Of a DNA stretch of 64,000 nucleotides, positions 58,741 through 64,000 are shown piece by piece; within the stretch, counting starts at the first letter, position 1; the number at the start of each line of letters is the position of its first letter. A program made the translations under genes and the position numbers. The DNA comes from Aphrophora alni (taxonomy: Eukaryota; Arthropoda; Insecta; Hemiptera; Aphrophoridae), in the NCBI GenBank assembly GCA_963513935.1, contig OY740776.1:12554724-12618723 (forward strand). Reading direction: 5' to 3'. Under the pieces are notes generated by a model. The model worked only from the letters and a program-made list of their open reading frames with translations, was not told the DNA's origin and did not search any database.

Positions 58741-60680
58741 GGCTTGGAAATCCCGAAGGCCTAGCTGGATCTACACCTTTATTCGTAGTCTTGAGTTAGA
58801 TCCCTTTCTTGGAAACCCCGAAGGATCCTGGCTGCATCTACACCTTTATTCGTAGTCTTGAGTTAGATCCCTTTCTTGGAAATCCCGAAGGATCCTGGCT
58901 GCATCTACACCTTTATTCGTAGTCTAGAGTTAGATCCCTTTCTTGGAAATCCCGAAGATCCTGGCTGCATCTACACTTTTATTCGTAGTCTTGAGTTAGA
59001 TCCCTTTCTTGGAAATCCCGAAGGATCCTGGCTGCATCTACACCTTTATTCGTAGTCTTGAGTTAGATCCCTTTCTTGGAAACCCCGAAGGATCCTGGCT
59101 GCATCTACACTTTTATTCGTAGTCTTGAGTTAGATCCCTTTCTTGGAAATCCCGAAGGATCCTGGCTGCATCTACACCTTTATTCGTAGTCTTGAGTTAG
59201 ATCCCTTTCTTGGAAATCCCGAAGGATCCTGGCTGCATCTACACCTTTATTCGTAGTCTTGAGTTAGATCCCTTTCTTGGAAATCCCGAAGATCCTGGCT
59301 GCATCTACACTTTTATTCGTAGTCTTGAGTTAGATCCCTTTCTTGGAAATCCCGAAGGATCCTGGCTGCATCTACACTTTTATTCGTAGTCTTGAGTTAG
59401 ATCCCTTTCTTGGAAATCCCGAAGGATCCTGGCTGCATCTACACTTTTATTCGTAGTCTTGAGTTAGATCCCTTTCTTGGAAATCCCGAAGGATCCTGGC
59501 TGCATCTACACTTTTATTCGTAGTCTTGAGTTAGATCCCTTTCTTGGAAATCCCGAAGGATCCTGGCTGCATCTACACCTTTATTCGTAGTCTTGAGTTA
59601 GATCCCTTTCTTGGAAATCCCGAAGGATCCTGGCTGCATCTACACCTTTATTCGTAGTCTTGAGTTAGATCCCTTTCTTGGAAATCCCGAAGATCCTGGC
59701 TGCATCTACACTTTTATTCGTAGTCTTGAGTTAGATCCCTTTCTTGGAAATCCCGAAGGATCCTGGCTGCATCTACACCTTTATTCGTAGTCTTGAGTTA
59801 GATCCCTTTCTTGGAAATCCCGAAGATCCTGGCTGCATCTACACTTTTATTCGTAGTCTTGAGTTAGATCCCTTTCTTGGAAATCCCGAAGGATCCTGGC
59901 TGCATCTACACTTTTATTCGTAGTCTTGAGTTAGATCCCTTTCTTGGAAATCCCGAAGGATCCTGGCTGCATCTACACCTTTATTCGTAGTCTTTAGTTA
60001 GATCCCTTTCTTGGAAATCCCGAAGGATCCTGGCTGCATCTACACCTTTATTCGTAGTCTTGAGTTAGATCCCTTTCTTGGAAATCCCGAAGGATAAAGG
60101 CTGCATCTACACCTTTATTCGTAGTCTTGAGTTAGATCCCTTTCTTGGAAATCCCGAAGATCCTGGCTGCATCTACACTTTTATTCGTAGTCTTGAGTTA
60201 GATCCCTTTCTTGGAAATCCCGAAGGATCCTGGCTGCATCTACACTTTTAATCGTAGTCTTGAGTTAGATCCCTTTCTTGGAAATCCCGAAGGATCCTGG
60301 CTGCATCTACACCTTTATTCGTAGTCTTGAGTTAGATCCCTTTCTTGGAAACCCCGAAGGATCCTGGCTGCATCTACACCTTTATTCGTAGTCTTGAGTT
60401 AGATCCCTTTCTTGGAAATCCCGAAGATAATGGCTGCATCTACACTTTTATTCGTAGTCTTGAGTTAGATCCCTTTCTTGAAAATCCCGAAGGATCCTGG
60501 CTGCATCTACACTTTTATTCGTAGTCTTGAGTTAGATCCCTTTCTTGGAAATCCCGAAGATCCTGGCTGCATCTACACTTTTATTCGTAGTCTTGAGTTA
60601 GATACCTTTCTTCGAAATCCCAAAAGATCCTAACAGGATCTACACTTTTATTCGTAGTCTTGAGCTAGATCCCTCTCTTG
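58741..60680 (-). repeat. 67-68-bp tandem array, subfamily I
   Basis: Units read on the plus strand 'ttcgtagtcttgagttagat', 'ccctttcttggaaatcccga' and 'aggatcctggctgcatctac', with 'acctttat'. Most are 68 bp; units with 'cgaagatcc' are 67 bp and recur at intervals of several units (58955, 59288, 59693, 59823), a higher-order pattern. At 60600-60680 the units change to forms intermediate with subfamily II. Confidence 0.93.
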
Positions 60681-63600
60681 GAAATCCCGAAGGATCCTAA
60701 GAGGATATACACCTTTTTTATTACAGTCTTGAGTTAGATCTCTCTCTTGGAAATCCCGAAGGATCCTAATTGGATACACCTTTCTTCATGTAGTCTTGAG
60801 TTAGATCCTTCTCTTGGAAATCCCAAAGTATCCTAGCTGGATATACACCTTTCTTCATGTAGTCTTGAGTTAGATCCCTCTCTTATTACAGTCTTGAGCT
60901 AGATCCCTCTCTTGGAAATCCCGAAGGATCCTAAGAGGATATACACCTTTTTTATTACAGTCTTGAGTTAGATCACTCTCTTGGAAATCCCGAAAGATCC
61001 TAGGTGGATCTACACCTTTCTTCATGTAGGTAGTCTTGAGTTAGATCCCTCTCTTGGAAATCCCAAAGTATCCTAGTTGGATATACACCTTTCTTCATGT
61101 AGTCTTGAGTTAGATCCCTCTCTTGGAAATCCCAAAGTAACCTAGCTGGATATACACCTTTCTTCATGTAGTCTTGAGTTAGATCCCTCTCTTGGAAATC
61201 CCAAAGTATCCTAGTTGGATATACACCTTTCTTCATGTAGTCTTGAGTTAGATCCCTCTCTTGGAAATCCCAAAGTATCCTAGTTGGATATACACCTTTC
61301 TTCATGTAGTTTTGAGTTAGATCCCTCTCTTGGAAATCCCAAGGTAACCTAGCTGGATATACACCTTTCTTCATGTAGTCTTGAGTTAGATCCATCTCTT
61401 ATTACAGTCTTGAGCTAGATCCCTCTCTTGGAAATCCCGAAGGATCCTAAGAGGATATACACCTTTTTTATTACAGTCTTGAGTTAGATCTCTCTCTTGG
61501 AAATCCCAAAGTATCCTAGCTGGATATACACCTTTCTTCATGTAGTCTTGAGTTAGATCCCTCTCTTGGAAATACCAAAGTATCCTAGCTGGATATACAC
61601 CTTTCTTCATATAGTCTTGAGTTAGATCCCTCTCTTGGAATCCCAAAGGATTTTAGCTGGATCTACACCTTTCTTTATATATAGTCTTGAGTTAGATCCC
61701 TCTCTTGGAAATCCCGAAGGATCCTCATTGGATATACACCTTTCTTCATGTAGTCTTGAGTTAGATCCCTCTCTTGGAAATACCAAAGTATCCTAGCTGG
61801 ATATACACCTTTCTTCATATAGTCTTGAGTTAGATCCCTCTCTTGGAAATCCCAAAGATCTTAGCTGGATCTACACCTTTCTTCATATAGTCTTGAGTTA
61901 GATCCCTCTCTTGGAAATCCCGAAGGATTCTAATTGGATATACTGTACACCTATCTTCATGTATTCTTGAGATAGATCCCTCTCTTGGAAATCCCGAAGG
62001 ATCCTCATTGGATACACACCTTTCTTCATGTAGTCTTGAGTTAGATCCCACTCTTGGAAATATCAAAGTATCCTAGCTGGATATACATCTTTCTTCATAT
62101 AGTCTTGAGTTAGATCCCTCTCTTGGAATCCCAAAGGATTCTAGCTGGATCTACACCTTTCTTCATATAGTCTTGAGTTAGATCCCTATCTTGGAAATCC
62201 CGAAGGATCCTCATTGGATATACACCTTTCTTCATGTAGTCTTGAGTTAGATCCCTCTCTTGGAAATACCAAAGTATCCTAGCTGGATCTACACCTTTCT
62301 TCATGTATTCTTGAGTTAGATCCCTCTCTTGGAATCCCAAAGGATTCTAGCTGGATCTATTCCTTTCTTCATGTATTCTTGAGTTAGATCCCTCTCTTGG
62401 AATCCCAAAGGATTCTAGCTGGATCTACACCTTTCTTCATATAGTCTTGAGTTAGATCCCTCTCTTGGAATCCCAAAGGATTCTAGCTGGATCTATTCCT
62501 TTCTTCATATAGTCTTGAGTTAGATCCCTCTCTTGGAATCCCAAAGGATTCTAGCTGGATCTAAACCTTTCTTCATAGAGTCTTGAGTTAGATCCCTCTC
62601 TTGGAAATCCCGAAGGATCCTCATTGGATATACACCTTTCTTCATATAGTCTTGAGTTAGATCCCTCTCTTGGAAATCCCGAAGGATCCTCTTTGGATAC
62701 ACACCTTTCTTCATGTAGTCTTGAGTTAGATCCCTCTCTTGGAAATACCAAAGTATCCTAGCTGGATCTACACCTTTCTTCATGTATTCTTGAGTTAGAT
62801 CCATCTCTTGAAAATCCCGAAGAAGCCTAGCTGGATATACACCTTTCTTCGTGTATACTTGAGTTAGATCCCTCTCTTGAAAACCCCAAAGGATCCTAGC
62901 TGGATCTACACCTTTCTTCATGTATTCTTGAGTTAGATTACTCTCTTGAAAATCCCGAAGAAGCCTAGCTGGATCTACACCTTTCTTCATGTAGTGTTGA
63001 GTTAAATCTCTATCTCTTGTAAATCCTGAAGGATCCTAGCTGGATCTACACCTTTCTTCATGTATTCTTGAGTTAGATCCCTCTCTTGAAAATCCCGAAG
63101 AAGCCTAGTTGGATCTACACCTTTCTTCATGTATTCATGAGTTAGATTACTCTCTTGAAAATCCCGAAGAAGCCTAGTTGGATCTACACCTTTCTTCATG
63201 TATTCATGAGTTAGATTACTCTCTTGAAAATCCCGAAGAAGCCTAGCTGGATCTACACCTTTCTTCATGTATTCATGAGTTAGATTACTCTCTTGAAAAT
63301 CCCGAAGGATCCTAGCTGGATCTACACCTTTCTTCATATAGTCTTGAGTTAGATCCCTCTCTTGAAAACCCCAAAGGATCCTAGCTGGATCTACACCTTT
63401 CTTCATGTATTCTTGAGTTAGATTACTCTCTTGAAAATCCCGAAGAAGCCTATCTGGATCTACACCTTTCTTCATGTAGTGTTGAGTTAAATCTCTATCT
63501 CTTGTAAATCCTGAAGGATCCTAGCTGGATCTACACCTTTCTTCATGTATTCTTGAGTTAGATCCCTCTCTTGAAAATCCCGAAGAAGCCTAGTTGGATC

Positions 63601-64000
63601 TACACCTTTCTTCATGTAGTGTTGAGTTAAATCTCTATCTCTTGTAAATCCTGAAGGATCCTAGCTGGATCTACACCTTTCTTCATGTATTCTTGAGTTA
63701 GATCTCTCTCTTGAAAATCCCGAAGAAGCCTAGTTGGATCTACACCTTTCTTCATGTAGTGTTGAGTTAAATCTATCTCTTGTAAATCCTGAAGGATCCT
63801 GGCTGGATATACACCTTTCTTCATGTAGTCTTGAGTTAGATCCCTCTCTTGGAAATCCAGAAGGATCCTGGCTGGATATACACCTTTCTTCATGTAGTCT
63901 TGAGTTAGATTCCTCTCTTGGAAATCTCGAAGGATCTTGGCTGGATATACACCTTTCTTCATGTAGTCTTGAGTTAGATCCCTCTTGGAAATCCAGAAGG
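60681..64000 (-). repeat. 69-bp tandem array, subfamily II, continues past the window
   Basis: Units differ from subfamily I by 'ccctctcttgg' for 'ccctttcttgg', 'agctggat' for 'ggctgcat' and 'tttcttcatgtag' for 'tttattcgtag'. Most are 69 bp, so the minus strand keeps a 23-residue frame, RDLTQDYMKKGVDPARIL plus WDFQE, for up to about 157 codons before 1-2 base indels break it. Units with 'ctatctcttgtaaatcctga' recur near 63005, 63489, 63630 and 63773. The array has no upper edge in this window. Confidence 0.93.

Overview
This window looks like arthropod, most likely insect, nuclear DNA. The supporting signs are AT-rich sequence with no dense bacterial-style genes, a short (CCTAA)n tract, which is the arthropod telomere repeat TTAGG on the other strand, Tc1/mariner and PIF/Harbinger-type elements, non-LTR retrotransposon remnants, a Helitron remnant and large tandem arrays. 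A 200-base N run at 6322-6521 is an assembly gap. I recognise no intact host gene. Every recognisable protein signal is a decayed transposon, apart from one unassigned open stretch (56672-56905, minus strand) that could be a terminal exon.

Tandem arrays fill about 40 per cent of the window. They are a 191-bp satellite (2628 to the gap), a 99-bp satellite with higher-order structure (13223-22998), a 12/13-bp AT-rich array (25299-28763), a pentamer array of ACGTC/AAGTC (43661-44308), a 39-bp array (51027-54036) and a 67-69-bp array (58741 to the window end). The long open frames in these arrays are products of the repeat periods and are not listed as genes.

Between the arrays lie layered transposons. 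Family A (copies at 23343, 30599, 49532, part at 8345) is a dispersed element of unknown class. Its second copy carries a 5'-truncated non-LTR element and a 2.5-kb long-inverted-repeat element, and the latter contains a TA-flanked MITE. Family B (copies near 120, 10485, 10950, 36740, 42955, 49330, 50385) contains the segment from which the 67-69-bp array was amplified. A Helitron remnant (40560-42269, minus strand) is split by a 1,130-bp TA-flanked element, and further Helitron pieces lie at 37284-37556 and 50870-51026. The last piece runs directly into the 39-bp array, whose unit is the Helitron CxxC segment. A non-LTR RNase H region (45034-46388) is split by a 671-bp PIF/Harbinger-like MITE with a TAA target duplication.

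The main biological point is that two of the six arrays can be traced, from sequence within this one window, to internal pieces of dispersed transposons. The region therefore reads as a place where transposon fragments became satellites, with later insertions recording their relative ages. All family assignments rest on reading translated motifs by eye. No database search was possible.
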